NCBI RefSeq assembly: GCF_017875235.1
Contig: NZ_JAGGMI010000017.1
Location: forward strand, 1 to 64,000
Origin: Asticcacaulis solisilvae
GTDB lineage: Bacteria > Pseudomonadota > Alphaproteobacteria > Caulobacterales > Caulobacteraceae
Direction of reading: 5' to 3'
DNA: 64,000 nt
A model generated the notes under the pieces. It ran no database searches. It was not told where the DNA came from and saw only the letters and a program-made list of their open reading frames with translations. Position numbers and translations under genes: made by a program. Positions 26,815 to 35,750 of the stretch are shown piece by piece; the stretch's first letter is position 1; each line of letters starts with the position of its first letter.

Positions 26815-28056
26815 GTGTTTACGTGGGCAAAACGTCTGCTGAAGAAAGTTTCCGTGCAAGGTGCAGACCGGCGCGGCAATGTCGCCATGACCTTCGCCCT
26901 GTCCGCCGTGCCTGTCGTGATGGCGGTCACCGGCGCCCTTGAATTCTATACGATTTCCAATACCCGATCCTTGCTGCAGGAGGCTGTCGATACCGGCGCC
27001 CTGGCCGGCGCGGGCAAGCTGGCGATCGCCTCCTACGACACCGTCGGCGAAGTCACGACCACGGCCACGGTCACGGCGCAAAGGAATGTCGCCGGCGCTC
27101 CCGACCCCGGCGCCTTCCGGTTCCAGGTCGTAGTTGACGAAGCCGCCGGCACGGTCACGGTCAATGGCACGGCCGACCACAAGTCACTGGCGGCGATCAC
27201 CGGCATCGGCGACACCACCGTCAAGGCGACGGCCACGGCCGAGGCGCTGCAAAAGACGCCCTTGTGCGTGCTGCAGACCTCCGGGGGCGGCATCGAACTG
27301 GCGAACAATTCGATCATCCGCGCCCCCGGCTGCCTGATCCACGCCAATGGCGATATCGACGTCAAGGACCAGGGATCCATCACCGCCGAACGCGTCCAGG
27401 CCGCGGGCACGGTGACGGGCACGACCTATCCCAAGGGCAATTCCGGCGCCATGGTCATTCCGGACCCATTCGCCGGCATGGAATTGAACCCGAAAACCCT
27501 GTGCAGTCTCAATGTCGGCCTGGCCGTTGGCGCCGTGCCCCTGCTCAACGACACCACCCTGCCCGCCGGCGTTCACTGCCTGCCGGTGCTCGTCGTCGGC
27601 AAGGCCCGCCTGCACCTTCAGCCCGGCGACCACTACTTCATGGGCGGGCTGACCATGTCGCAGAACTCGATGCTGACCGGCAATGACGTGGCGCTGATCT
27701 TTGGTCCGCTGAATGTGTTCAATTTCGCCGACAAGGCCGATATCCGCCTGACGGCGCGCAAATCTGGCCCCTTCGCCGGCTTCCTGATCGCCACGACGCG
27801 CGAGAATGGCAAGGTCTTTCGCATCGGTTCCGATAATGCCGGCCAGCTCCTGGGCACCATCTATATTCCCAATGCCACGCTGGAGGTCACCTCCCAGGGC
27901 AGCGTCGCCGAAGATTCCGACTGGAGCATCATCGTCGCCCAGGCCGTGCGCCTGAAAAACGGTCCGACCCTGGTCATCAACAACAACTATGTCGGATCGG
28001 GCGTCCCGGTGCCCGCCGGCGTCGGCCCTTCCAACGGCACAGTGTTAAAACAATGA
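26815..28056 (+). CDS. TadG-like (TadE/TadG) pilus assembly protein with beta-rich C-terminus
   Basis: A 413-residue protein. The N-terminal signal-anchor RRGNVAMTFALSAVPVVMA and the following EAVDTGALAGAGKLA are typical of TadG/TadE proteins associated with Flp pili. After about residue 160 comes a Cys-containing, Asn/Gly-rich, probably beta-helical region (CVLQTSGGGIELANNSI, GCLIHANGDIDVKDQGSI), probably exposed in the periplasm. No other tad gene is nearby, so this is an orphan. The GTG start has no clear ribosome-binding site. The last codons overlap the response-regulator start (ATGA). Confidence 0.78.
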   Translation: MFTWAKRLLKKVSVQGADRRGNVAMTFALSAVPVVMAVTGALEFYTISNTRSLLQEAVDTGALAGAGKLAIASYDTVGEVTTTATVTAQRNVAGAPDPGAFRFQVVVDEAAGTVTVNGTADHKSLAAITGIGDTTVKATATAEALQKTPLCVLQTSGGGIELANNSIIRAPGCLIHANGDIDVKDQGSITAERVQAAGTVTGTTYPKGNSGAMVIPDPFAGMELNPKTLCSLNVGLAVGAVPLLNDTTLPAGVHCLPVLVVGKARLHLQPGDHYFMGGLTMSQNSMLTGNDVALIFGPLNVFNFADKADIRLTARKSGPFAGFLIATTRENGKVFRIGSDNAGQLLGTIYIPNATLEVTSQGSVAEDSDWSIIVAQAVRLKNGPTLVINNNYVGSGVPVPAGVGPSNGTVLKQ

Positions 28057-28694
28057 GTTTCGTAACCTTTGAAGCGGCCCGCCTGCTGGTAGCCGACGAC
28101 GACCCCATCCTGCGCGAATTCGCCACCGTTCACCTCGCCACCCCCGATGTCGAGGTCGAGGTCGCCGAGGACGGCGTTGTCGCGCTTGGCCGCCTGCACG
28201 AAGGCGGGATCGACATCGCGCTGATCGATCTCGAAATGCCGAACATGGACGGCTTCGAACTGATCGAACGCGTGCGCGCGACCGACGGACTGCGCCACCT
28301 GCCGATCGTCGTTGCGACCGGGCGCGAAGACATGGCGGCCGTCGACCGGGCCTATGCGCTGGGCGCGACCTCCTTCGTCGTCAAGCCACTGAACTGGCGC
28401 GTCCTGTCGCATCAGCTGGCCTATGTCCTGCGCAATGCCCGCGACGAGGCCAAGCTGCGCCGCCAGCTTGAGGACCTTCAGGGCATGAACACCGCCTCGG
28501 CCGAACTGCTGAAGCTGTGCAGCACCAATCTGACGCGGCCGGCCAATGCCATCTATGAACGCGCCGGCACGCTGTGCAGTTCGCATGAGCCTGGCGTGCG
28601 CACCGCCGCCACGGAAATCCGCGACCATGCTTCGGGCCTTCGCACCCTGCAGGACAATATCAGCCAGGCAGCCAGACTGCTGGCGGAGGGGTGA
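28053..28694 (+). CDS. response regulator with C-terminal helical domain
   Basis: A 213-residue protein. The N-terminal receiver (about 10-128) has LLVADDDPI, phosphoacceptor IALIDLEMPNMDGF, the VVATGRED threonine and the FVVKPLNW lysine. A coiled coil (about 130-150) leads to a helical segment (about 150-213) resembling a histidine-kinase dimerisation helix pair, but without an H-E/D-x-x pattern and with no ATPase domain. It carries no DNA-binding domain. The start overlaps the stop of the TadG-like gene, so the two are translationally coupled. The output is probably protein-protein interaction. Confidence 0.85.
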   Translation: MSFVTFEAARLLVADDDPILREFATVHLATPDVEVEVAEDGVVALGRLHEGGIDIALIDLEMPNMDGFELIERVRATDGLRHLPIVVATGREDMAAVDRAYALGATSFVVKPLNWRVLSHQLAYVLRNARDEAKLRRQLEDLQGMNTASAELLKLCSTNLTRPANAIYERAGTLCSSHEPGVRTAATEIRDHASGLRTLQDNISQAARLLAEG

Positions 28695-28707
28695 GGTTTT
28701 TCTGACT

Positions 28708-28727
28708 TCTCCCCGCTTGCGGGGAGA
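28708..28727. terminator. hairpin between convergent response-regulator and ABC permease genes
   Basis: TCTCCCCGC-tt-GCGGGGAGA forms a perfect 9-bp stem in the 38-bp gap between two converging genes. It is one of the CTCCCC-type palindromes repeated in the window, and termination for both strands is likely. Confidence 0.55.
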
Positions 28728-28732
28728 GGGAA

Positions 28733-29490
28733 TCAGGTCCGCAGCCGATATCCCGTGCGGAATATCCAGGTGATGATCACCAGGCAGACCGCCATGAAGG
28801 CGAAGGTCATCCCTAAGCTCACCCAGACCGACACGTCGGCCTTGCCGTAGAAGGCCCAGCGGAAGCCGTTGACGAGATAGACGATCGGGTTGAACAGGGC
28901 GACCGTCTGCCACGGTTCGGCCAGCATCTTGATCGAGTAAAAGGTGCCGCCCAGGAAGGCCAGCGGCGACAGGATCAGCAGCGGCACGACCTGAAGCTTT
29001 TCGAAGCCATCGGCCCAGACGCCCAGGATGAAGCCGAACAGGCAGAAGGTCACCGAGGTCAGGATGAGAAATAGCGCCGTCCACACCGGATGGACGATCT
29101 CATAGGGCACGAACAGCCGCGCCGTCGCCATGATGACGCAGCCGAGCACAATGGATTTCGTGGCCGCGGCGCCAACATAGCCGATCAGGATTTCCGCCAC
29201 CGATACCGGCGCCGACAGGACTTCGTAGATGGTCCCGGTGAACCGCGGCAGATAGATGCCGAAGGAGGCGTTCGACGTGCTTTCGGTCAGCACCGTCAGC
29301 ATGATCAGGCCCGGCACGATGAAGGCGCCATAGGCCACGCCGTCGATTTCCGCCATGCGCCCGCCGATGGCGGCGCCGAAGACGATGAAGTAAAGCGAGG
29401 TCGAGATGACCGGCGCGGCCAGGCTCTGGAACAGGGTGCGGATCGACCGGCCCAGTTCGAACGCATAGATTTCGCGGATGGCGTGCCAGT

Positions 29491-29494
<4 letters not shown>
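28733..29494 (-). CDS. ABC-2 type transporter permease
   Basis: A 253-residue ABC-2 permease with six predicted membrane segments. Examples are [17 protein letters not shown] preceded by GAFIVPG, and [20 protein letters not shown]. The length and hydrophobic pattern match the NodJ/YadH group of exporters of drugs, lipids or polysaccharides. It is the partner of the upstream ATPase gene, with which it overlaps by 4 bp (ATGA). The substrate cannot be deduced. Confidence 0.9.
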
Positions 29495-30423
<929 letters not shown>

Positions 30424-30549
30424 GTTTGCCCTTTTTGCGCCCGCCTGTGGTCAGATAGGTGCGCCTCGGACATAACGCGAGTCGCGACCGATTTTGTCAG
30501 CAGAATAAAGCTGTGAATGAGCGAGATTTTGGAAGATGACTGCGACAGC

Positions 30550-30586
30550 CCCCGCCCACCATTGGCTCCGCCAATGGTGGGCGGGG
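30550..30586 (-). terminator. 16-bp perfect hairpin upstream of the FadR-type gene end
   Basis: CCCCGCCCACCATTGG, a CTCCG loop and CCAATGGTGGGCGGGG form an unusually long perfect stem, 24 bp past the stop codon of the minus-strand regulator gene at 30610. It is probably the terminator for that gene. It also isolates the ABC transporter promoter region at about 30424-30540. Confidence 0.6.
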
Positions 30587-30609
30587 CCGACCTCTGCCCG
30601 CTCCCGCGC

Positions 30610-31374
30610 CTAAGCCTCCAGCGAAATCGCCAGCGCCTTGAACTTCTTGGCCAGCGCCTTGCGGCGCTCGGTAGAGGCGCGCTTGGCGGTCTCCACCGCG
30701 AAGTCCTCGGTCGCGTTGAGCAAGTGCTCGATCACCCGGTCCATATGGTCGTGCATGGCCTGGCGCGCCGCCGCCGGCGAGCGGTTGCGCAGGGCGTCGA
30801 CAATCGCCGTGTGCTCACGAATGCGCGCCGCCATGCCAAGATCGGCCGCACGCGACAGGATGTTGCGCGCCAGGGGCGAGCGATAGCGCCAGTCCCACAG
30901 GTTCTCGACCGTGGCGATCAGGGCGCCGTTGCCGGTAATGTGGGCCATCATCAGATGGAATTCGCGATCGGCCTTCTCGGCGATGACCGGATCCTTGTCG
31001 GCCATCGCCTTCAAAAGCTTTTCCAGTTCCTCGACCTGCTCGTCATTAGCCTGCGTCGCCGCCATGGCCGCGACCTCGCCTTCGAACAGGCGACGCGCCT
31101 CGATCAGTTCGAAGGCGCCGATTTCGCTGTCGGTGATCGGCATGGCCGGCGCGTGGCGCTCGGTGACCAGGATGCCGTGGCCGTGCTTGGCTTCGATATA
31201 GCCGAGGATTTCGAGCGCGATCAGCGCTTCGCGCAAGGTGGGACGGCTGACGCCGAAATGCGTTGCCAGGTCCCGCTCGGTCGGCAGCCGGTCGCCAGGC
31301 GTATATCGCCCCGACTCGATTTCGGCGGCGATGGAATCAGCGATCTGGCGATAAAGCTTTTTGGTTTCGGACAT
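30610..31374 (-). CDS. FadR-subfamily GntR transcriptional regulator
   Basis: A 254-residue regulator. The N-terminal winged helix (about 5-75) carries the GntR pattern LYRQIADSIAAEIESG, GDRLPTERDLATHFGVS and RPTLREALIAL. The C-terminal FCD domain has EARRLFEGEVAAMAA, the metal/ligand histidine in DREFHLMMAHITGN and EHTAIVDALRN. FadR-type proteins near TonB receptors usually respond to sugar acids or sugar-derived metabolites. The ATG at 31374 gives the standard N-terminus; a GTG and a TTG upstream are in frame. TTGGTCAG-type repeats in the receptor promoter region at about 34899-35075 may be its targets. Confidence 0.88.
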   Translation of the reverse strand: MSETKKLYRQIADSIAAEIESGRYTPGDRLPTERDLATHFGVSRPTLREALIALEILGYIEAKHGHGILVTERHAPAMPITDSEIGAFELIEARRLFEGEVAAMAATQANDEQVEELEKLLKAMADKDPVIAEKADREFHLMMAHITGNGALIATVENLWDWRYRSPLARNILSRAADLGMAARIREHTAIVDALRNRSPAAARQAMHDHMDRVIEHLLNATEDFAVETAKRASTERRKALAKKFKALAISLEA

Positions 31375-31421
31375 CTGCGACGCGTCGTGAATGGACACAG
31401 ATTGTATGACCTTTCCCGAAA

Positions 31422-31435
31422 AGGGTTTCAACCCT
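31422..31435. promoter_or_regulatory. palindrome near the GntR gene start
   Basis: AGGGTT-tc-AACCCT is a perfect 6-bp dyad about 50 bp upstream of the chosen GntR start. It is a possible autoregulatory operator, although its sequence differs from the TTGGTCAG-type repeats upstream of the receptor. Confidence 0.25.
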
Positions 31436-31465
31436 AAAAAACCCTACGCTCCCGAGGGAAAAGAA

Positions 31466-31494
31466 CGGCGGCATTGCCAATGGCGATGCCGCCG
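31466..31494 (-). terminator. Rho-independent terminator of TonB receptor gene
   Basis: CGGCGGCAT and ATGCCGCCG form a 9-bp stem, extended internally by GCCA/TGGC. On the minus strand it is followed by TTCTTTT. It lies about 150 bp after the receptor stop codon at 31645 and 90 bp before the GntR start, so the receptor mRNA has a long 3' untranslated region containing the partial palindromic element. Confidence 0.7.
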
Positions 31495-31604
31495 CGTGGG
31501 AGTCAGATAGGCAGGAAGTAATTGCCCGGGTCACAGGCAAGGGGTGGAGAGGCCCTCCCCGGTATGGCGGGCCCCTCCTGTCCGGCCACGTCGCCGCGGC
31601 CGAA

Positions 31605-31647
31605 TATAAGGCGAAAGCCGCTTCACACTTTTCGCCATATCGCTCTA
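31605..31647 (-). repeat. half-length copy of the TonB-receptor 3' palindromic element
   Basis: AAGGCGAAAGCCGCTT and ACTTTTCGCCATATCGCTCTA match the element at 60180-60282 almost base for base. The second hairpin (AGATCGGTATGAT arms) is missing. Read on the minus strand, TAGAGCGATATGG begins inside the receptor stop codon, so the TAG stop is part of the element. Confidence 0.7.
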
Positions 31648-34600
31648 AAACTTTCCGCGCAGGCCCAGCATGACGGTTGTTCCGGGGGTGTACCAGTAGT
31701 TCGGCGCGTTATCGTACTGGAAGTTCTGGACCATTTCCGCGTTGTTGAGGTTGGTGGCGTTCAGGGTCGCTTCCATGTCGTAGGCGAACCCGAACACTTC
31801 CTTCAGGTTGACGCTGGCCGACAGGTCGATCTGCTCATAGCTTTCGTTCCAGAGGGCGGCGTTGGGGATGCCCTGCTGGCCGCCCAGGCTGGCCTGGGAG
31901 CCGTCGCGGTAGGTGTCCGACACCCGGATCGACCAGCCGTTCCTTTCATAGAAGGCGGTGAGGTTCCAGGTCGTTTCCGGCACGCCGAGCGCGATCGCCG
32001 GCGCCGCCCCCGTACCCGACTGGTTGATCTTGGTGTAGTTGGTGCTGTAGCCGAAGCCTTCCAGCGCCGGGAACCATTGATCCAGCGGCTGCACCCAGGC
32101 GAATTCCAGACCGTCGATCTTCAGTTCGCCTTCGGCGTTGAAGGGCTGGCTGATATTGACATTGGCCACGTTCGGACCGCCGCGCAGATCGATGGCGGCC
32201 TTCTGCGAAGCCGTCAGGGTGTCATAGGTTACGCCGTACTGGGCCAGGAAGGAGAACGGATAGACCGTGACGCGGTTCTGGGTGAAGCCCGTCATCTTCT
32301 TCTGGAAGGCGGTGAGCGCCACATAGCCTTCCTTGCCCGTGTACCATTCCAGACCGAAGTCGAGATTGTCCGAGATGTACGGCGTCAGGCTGTCATTGCC
32401 GAGCGTACCGTTGAAGGCCGAGACGTCTCCGAAGCCCAGGCCCGGCAGCAGGCTCGACGGGTTCGGACGCGTCATGGTCGTCGACGCGGCAAAGCGGCCG
32501 ATCAGGCTGTCGGTGATATTCAGGGCGGCGTTCAGCGACGGCAGGTAGTTCTTGTAGGTGGTGTCGGTGTAGCTGAACACGACGATGTTGGGATAGCACG
32601 AGCCGTCCCGCGCATTGCCGGCGCCGGGGCAGCCGGCAGGCAGCGGACCCGCGCCATCGGGGTCGGCCGCATTGCGCGGGTCGGGGATCGAGTTCTGGCC
32701 GCCAATCGTCTGCAGCGTCGTCACGGCGCGGATGCCGAAGTCGTAGCGCAGGCGATGGCCCCAGATATCGCGGTCGCCATTAACCTGGATATAGGCGCCC
32801 TGGACCTTTTCACGCAGGTAGGAGCGCGGCGAGTTAATGTTGGACCCGCCGGTCGGCGGTGCGCTGGCCAGGAACTCGTAGTACTTCGAATCGGCGGCGA
32901 ACTTGTCCCAGTCGATGTTGACGTAGCCGAACGGTCCCGGGGTCAGGTAGTTGGCCAGGGCCGATTGCGGAATGGCCGAACCGCCCCAGGTCACGCCGCC
33001 CGTGGCGCCGGCGGTCGAGCCGGTGCCGTAGCCGGCATAGGCCGGATAGCCGGCGGCGATGGCCGCGGCCGTATTGGTGATGACCTCGCCCCTACACGCC
33101 GGCTGGCCGTTGGGGCCGGGCACGAAGATGCTCGGATTGTTGCCGCAGGTATAGTTCTGCCACGGACCGGTGTTGTCCAGCGGCGTGATCTTGCGCTGGG
33201 TGTCGTCATAGGCGAAACCGACCTCGATATTGAATTCGGAGGTGCCCCACTTCAGGTCGGTGTGGAAGCCGCGCGTCTGGGTCTGGCGCTCTTCCGACTG
33301 CATGTTGAGGCGGCCGCCGTTCCAGCCGAAGTTCTTCGGATCGTTCAGGTCGACGTTGGACTCAAAGACCGGCTTGCCGTCGGTGTTCTTATAGGTCGCG
33401 GTGACGCCCGAAGAGGCCGGGGTGATGACCAGCACGGTCGGAGAGTCGCGGCGGAAGTCGCTGTGGGTGTAGTTGGCGTCGAACGTCCAGGTCAGGTCGT
33501 CGCGGATGTTCCACGAGAAGCCCGGATTGAACGAGACGAACTTGTTCTTTTCGATGAACGGGCGGTATTCCAGGAAGAACTGGGCGTTGGCGAATGTGGC
33601 TTCGGTGACGATGCAGCCATTTGAACAGTCGTCACGATCGACCTTCATGTTCAGCGGAATGGCGGAACCGCTGCGGCCGACGAAGTTGATATCGGTCCGT
33701 TCCTGGTCATTGTCCTTCTGCGCGATCATGCTGTCGAGCCAGAAGCGCAGGTCGCTCGACGGACGGTATTCGAGGCTCAGGATACCGCTGATGCGATCGC
33801 GCGAGCCGTAATAGTGCATCGGACGGCCCAGGCGCGGGATCAGGCCGTTCGAAATATCGGTCAGGTCAAGGCCGGGATTGTTGGCCAGCAGCATCGTCGG
33901 CGTGATGGTCGCGCCGGTCGTCAGGCCGTTGCCCGCATTGGCGGGAACCGTGTTGGGGATCGACCAGTTGCCGCCGCCCGTCGTGTTGCAGACTGGCGCC
34001 TGGGTCGTGGCGGCCGTGCCGGCCGGCGGAGTCACGCCGCACTGCTGATAGGTCAGGCCGGCATTGGTCCAGCCGACCGATTCGAAGCCTTCGACGCTGA
34101 TCGCGCTGTGCTGGTAGGCGACGCCGGCCAGGACGCCAAATTTGCCGAACTTCTTCGACCAGACCAGCGAGCCCTTGTAGCCCATGTCATCGGCCAGGTC
34201 GTTCTTCGAGCCTTCGACCGAGAATTGCAGGTTGTCGCCCTTGAAGTCGAACGGACGCGCCTGGCGCATGTTGACCGCGCCGGCGGCGCCGCCTTCGAGC
34301 AGGCTGGCCGAGGACGACTTGGTCACGGTCAGTTGCGTGAACAGTTCCGGCGGGAAGATGTCGAGGTCGACTTCGCGGTTGGTGTTCGAGGTGTTGACGT
34401 CGCCGGTCGAGCCGACGGCGACCGGCGCACCGTTCAGCAGGACGCGCGTGAAGCTGGAACCCAGGCCGCGAATGGCGATGGTCGTGCCTTCACCGGTGAT
34501 TTCACGGGCGATGGTGATGCCCGGGATGCGGTTGAACGATTCGGCCAGGTTGGTGTCCGGAAACTTCCCCATGTCTTCGGCGAAGATCGAGTCTTCAAAA

Positions 34601-34803
34601 CCCGTGGCGCGCTGCTTGGCGAGGGTCGAGTTCTGCAAGCTGCCGCGATAACCGGTGACAACCACGACCTCGGTATCGTTGCCGGCAGGCGCCGGAGCGG
34701 CGTCCTGAGCGATCGCGCTGCCCGCGACGACCGATGTAAGGATGGTGGCCGACAGCAGGGCCAGCTTAAGGGTATGACGGGACGTCCCGCGTACTAACGA
34801 CAT
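31645..34803 (-). CDS. TonB-dependent receptor
   Basis: A 1052-residue outer-membrane receptor. The signal peptide LKLALLSATILTSVVAGSAIAQD (about 13-35) is followed by EVVVVTGYRGSL, a TonB-box-like start of the plug domain (about 45-195, with DTNLAESFNRIPGITIAREI and TTIAIRGLGSSFTRVLLNG). A long beta-barrel follows, ending in VMLGLRGKF with the terminal phenylalanine needed for barrel insertion. The ATG at 34803 has GGGAGAG upstream. Large TonB receptors of this type in Caulobacteraceae import oligosaccharides or other polymers' breakdown products. It is next to a FadR-type GntR gene, which probably controls it. The substrate is unknown. Confidence 0.93.
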   Translation of the reverse strand: MSLVRGTSRHTLKLALLSATILTSVVAGSAIAQDAAPAPAGNDTEVVVVTGYRGSLQNSTLAKQRATGFEDSIFAEDMGKFPDTNLAESFNRIPGITIAREITGEGTTIAIRGLGSSFTRVLLNGAPVAVGSTGDVNTSNTNREVDLDIFPPELFTQLTVTKSSSASLLEGGAAGAVNMRQARPFDFKGDNLQFSVEGSKNDLADDMGYKGSLVWSKKFGKFGVLAGVAYQHSAISVEGFESVGWTNAGLTYQQCGVTPPAGTAATTQAPVCNTTGGGNWSIPNTVPANAGNGLTTGATITPTMLLANNPGLDLTDISNGLIPRLGRPMHYYGSRDRISGILSLEYRPSSDLRFWLDSMIAQKDNDQERTDINFVGRSGSAIPLNMKVDRDDCSNGCIVTEATFANAQFFLEYRPFIEKNKFVSFNPGFSWNIRDDLTWTFDANYTHSDFRRDSPTVLVITPASSGVTATYKNTDGKPVFESNVDLNDPKNFGWNGGRLNMQSEERQTQTRGFHTDLKWGTSEFNIEVGFAYDDTQRKITPLDNTGPWQNYTCGNNPSIFVPGPNGQPACRGEVITNTAAAIAAGYPAYAGYGTGSTAGATGGVTWGGSAIPQSALANYLTPGPFGYVNIDWDKFAADSKYYEFLASAPPTGGSNINSPRSYLREKVQGAYIQVNGDRDIWGHRLRYDFGIRAVTTLQTIGGQNSIPDPRNAADPDGAGPLPAGCPGAGNARDGSCYPNIVVFSYTDTTYKNYLPSLNAALNITDSLIGRFAASTTMTRPNPSSLLPGLGFGDVSAFNGTLGNDSLTPYISDNLDFGLEWYTGKEGYVALTAFQKKMTGFTQNRVTVYPFSFLAQYGVTYDTLTASQKAAIDLRGGPNVANVNISQPFNAEGELKIDGLEFAWVQPLDQWFPALEGFGYSTNYTKINQSGTGAAPAIALGVPETTWNLTAFYERNGWSIRVSDTYRDGSQASLGGQQGIPNAALWNESYEQIDLSASVNLKEVFGFAYDMEATLNATNLNNAEMVQNFQYDNAPNYWYTPGTTVMLGLRGKF

Positions 34804-34898
34804 AATTTTCTCTCCCGATGGCTGTGCATTGCTTGCACTTGTCATTGCTGTGGCCTGGCGCGGCTGCGCCATGGTAGCGGTCACATCATCAGGAGTAA

Positions 34899-35075
34899 TT
34901 GGTCAGCGCGATACTGTCAATAAGGTTAGACCAATATTGCAAAATACGCCTCATCTGTTGGCAAATAGCCACAGACATTCGCGCAATTGTAAGACTTTTA
35001 CCCCTGAAAATAGGTCATTGCCTTACAAAAAGTACAGCCCACGCCAGTATGATCTGCAAAAATTGTCAGACCAAT
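34899..35075. promoter_or_regulatory. three TTGGTCAG/GGTTAGACC-type motifs upstream of TonB receptor
   Basis: Related motifs occur at 34899-34906 (TTGGTCAG), 34924-34935 (GGTTAGACCAAT, a GGT-N3-ACC dyad) and 35063-35075 (TTGTCAGACCAAT). FadR-type GntR proteins typically bind TTGGT-N3-ACCAA, so these are candidate sites for the regulator encoded at 30610-31374. The A/T-rich segment 34804-35097 between the receptor and the next gene holds no reading frame of note. Confidence 0.45.
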
Positions 35076-35097
35076 GACAAAATCATGCGAATGGCCA

Positions 35098-35433
35098 CTA
35101 TTTTGTCTTTAAGCGCAGGGCATTGGCCTTGGCCCGCTTGTGGAAGGGCTTGACCATCGCCCTGCTCACCCGCGCCATCGACGCTTCCGTCTTCATAAAG
35201 GCCGGATCGAGGCTTGCCAAGGCCAGCGCACTGGCGGCCTCGCGGCCGGCGTCGATTTTTTCCTGGACCATGCGCGTGAATTCCTTTTGGTCCTTGGCCG
35301 ACAAGGGGTAGCTCGCCTTGGCCATGCGCCCGGTGCGGTGCTGGATAACGCTGGCCGAGGCCAGCATCATCTCGCCGGTCAGCCACGCCAGCTGATTCCA
35401 GGCCGCCAGTCCGGTCTTGCTTCGCCGTTTCAT
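35098..35433 (-). CDS. small alanine/lysine-rich protein, phasin-like, unknown
   Basis: A 111-residue, mostly helical, basic protein starting MKRRSKTGLAAWNQLAW and ending in KRAKANALRLKTK, with no signal peptide or membrane helix. The middle (SYPLSAKDQKEFTRMVQEK, AGREAASALALASL) looks like the amphipathic helices of phasin-type polyhydroxyalkanoate granule proteins, but the match is weak. GGAAGGGACC precedes the ATG. It may be transcribed with the downstream receptor, although about 295 bp separate them. Confidence 0.55.
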   Translation of the reverse strand: MKRRSKTGLAAWNQLAWLTGEMMLASASVIQHRTGRMAKASYPLSAKDQKEFTRMVQEKIDAGREAASALALASLDPAFMKTEASMARVSRAMVKPFHKRAKANALRLKTK

Positions 35434-35553
35434 GCGTCGGTCCCTTCCGAGGGTCGGGGCGACAATGCCGCAGTGCAGATAAGTAGTCTGCGCGCGAGGC
35501 AGGCGGACAGGCTAAAAAGCAGTAAACCCAAATTGTCCTGACCAAAAAAGATG

Positions 35554-35581
35554 CCTGACCGGCAAGGGAGAGCCGGTCAGG
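35554..35581 (-). terminator. Rho-independent terminator of STN-type TonB receptor gene
   Basis: CCTGACCGGC and GCCGGTCAGG form a perfect 10-bp stem. On the minus strand it is followed by CATCTTTTTTGG. It lies about 170 bp after the receptor stop codon, just past the palindromic element at 35631-35746. No gene is seen in 35434-35553. Confidence 0.8.
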
Positions 35582-35630
35582 CCGGGAGTAGCACCGACGT
35601 CAGGGGGTGTCGGCGCGGGGCTGGACCCAC

Positions 35631-35746
35631 TAGATCGGTATGATTTTAAGTGGAAACATCATACCGATCTAAGTTTTTGTTTTGTCGCGATATTTAAGGC
35701 GAAAACCCCAAAGACGCTTCTTGGCACTTTTCGCCATATCGCTCTA
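35631..35746 (-). mobile_element. MITE-like palindromic element, TA-flanked, in receptor 3' UTR
   Basis: TA dinucleotides at 35631-35632 and 35745-35746 bound a 112-bp element. Its right half is a perfect inverted repeat TAGATCGGTATGAT/ATCATACCGATCTA. Its left half pairs GCGATAT..GGCGAAA with TTTCGCC ATATCGC. Read on the minus strand its two ends, TAGAGCGATATGG and AAAATCATACCGATCTA, match the ends of the IS630 remnant at 9865-10247 (TAGAGCGTTATGG, AAAATCATAACGATCTA). It lies between the stop codon and the terminator of the receptor gene at 35751. Confidence 0.75.
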
Positions 35747-35750
35747 AAAA

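Noticed and set aside
31522..33624. 700-codon plus-strand frame opposite the TonB-receptor gene
   Set aside because: The product is composition-biased with no signal or domain, while the minus strand encodes a complete receptor.
35098..35433. Firm phasin assignment for the 111-residue protein
   Set aside because: Only helical, Ala/Lys-rich composition supports it; no phasin motif is visible.
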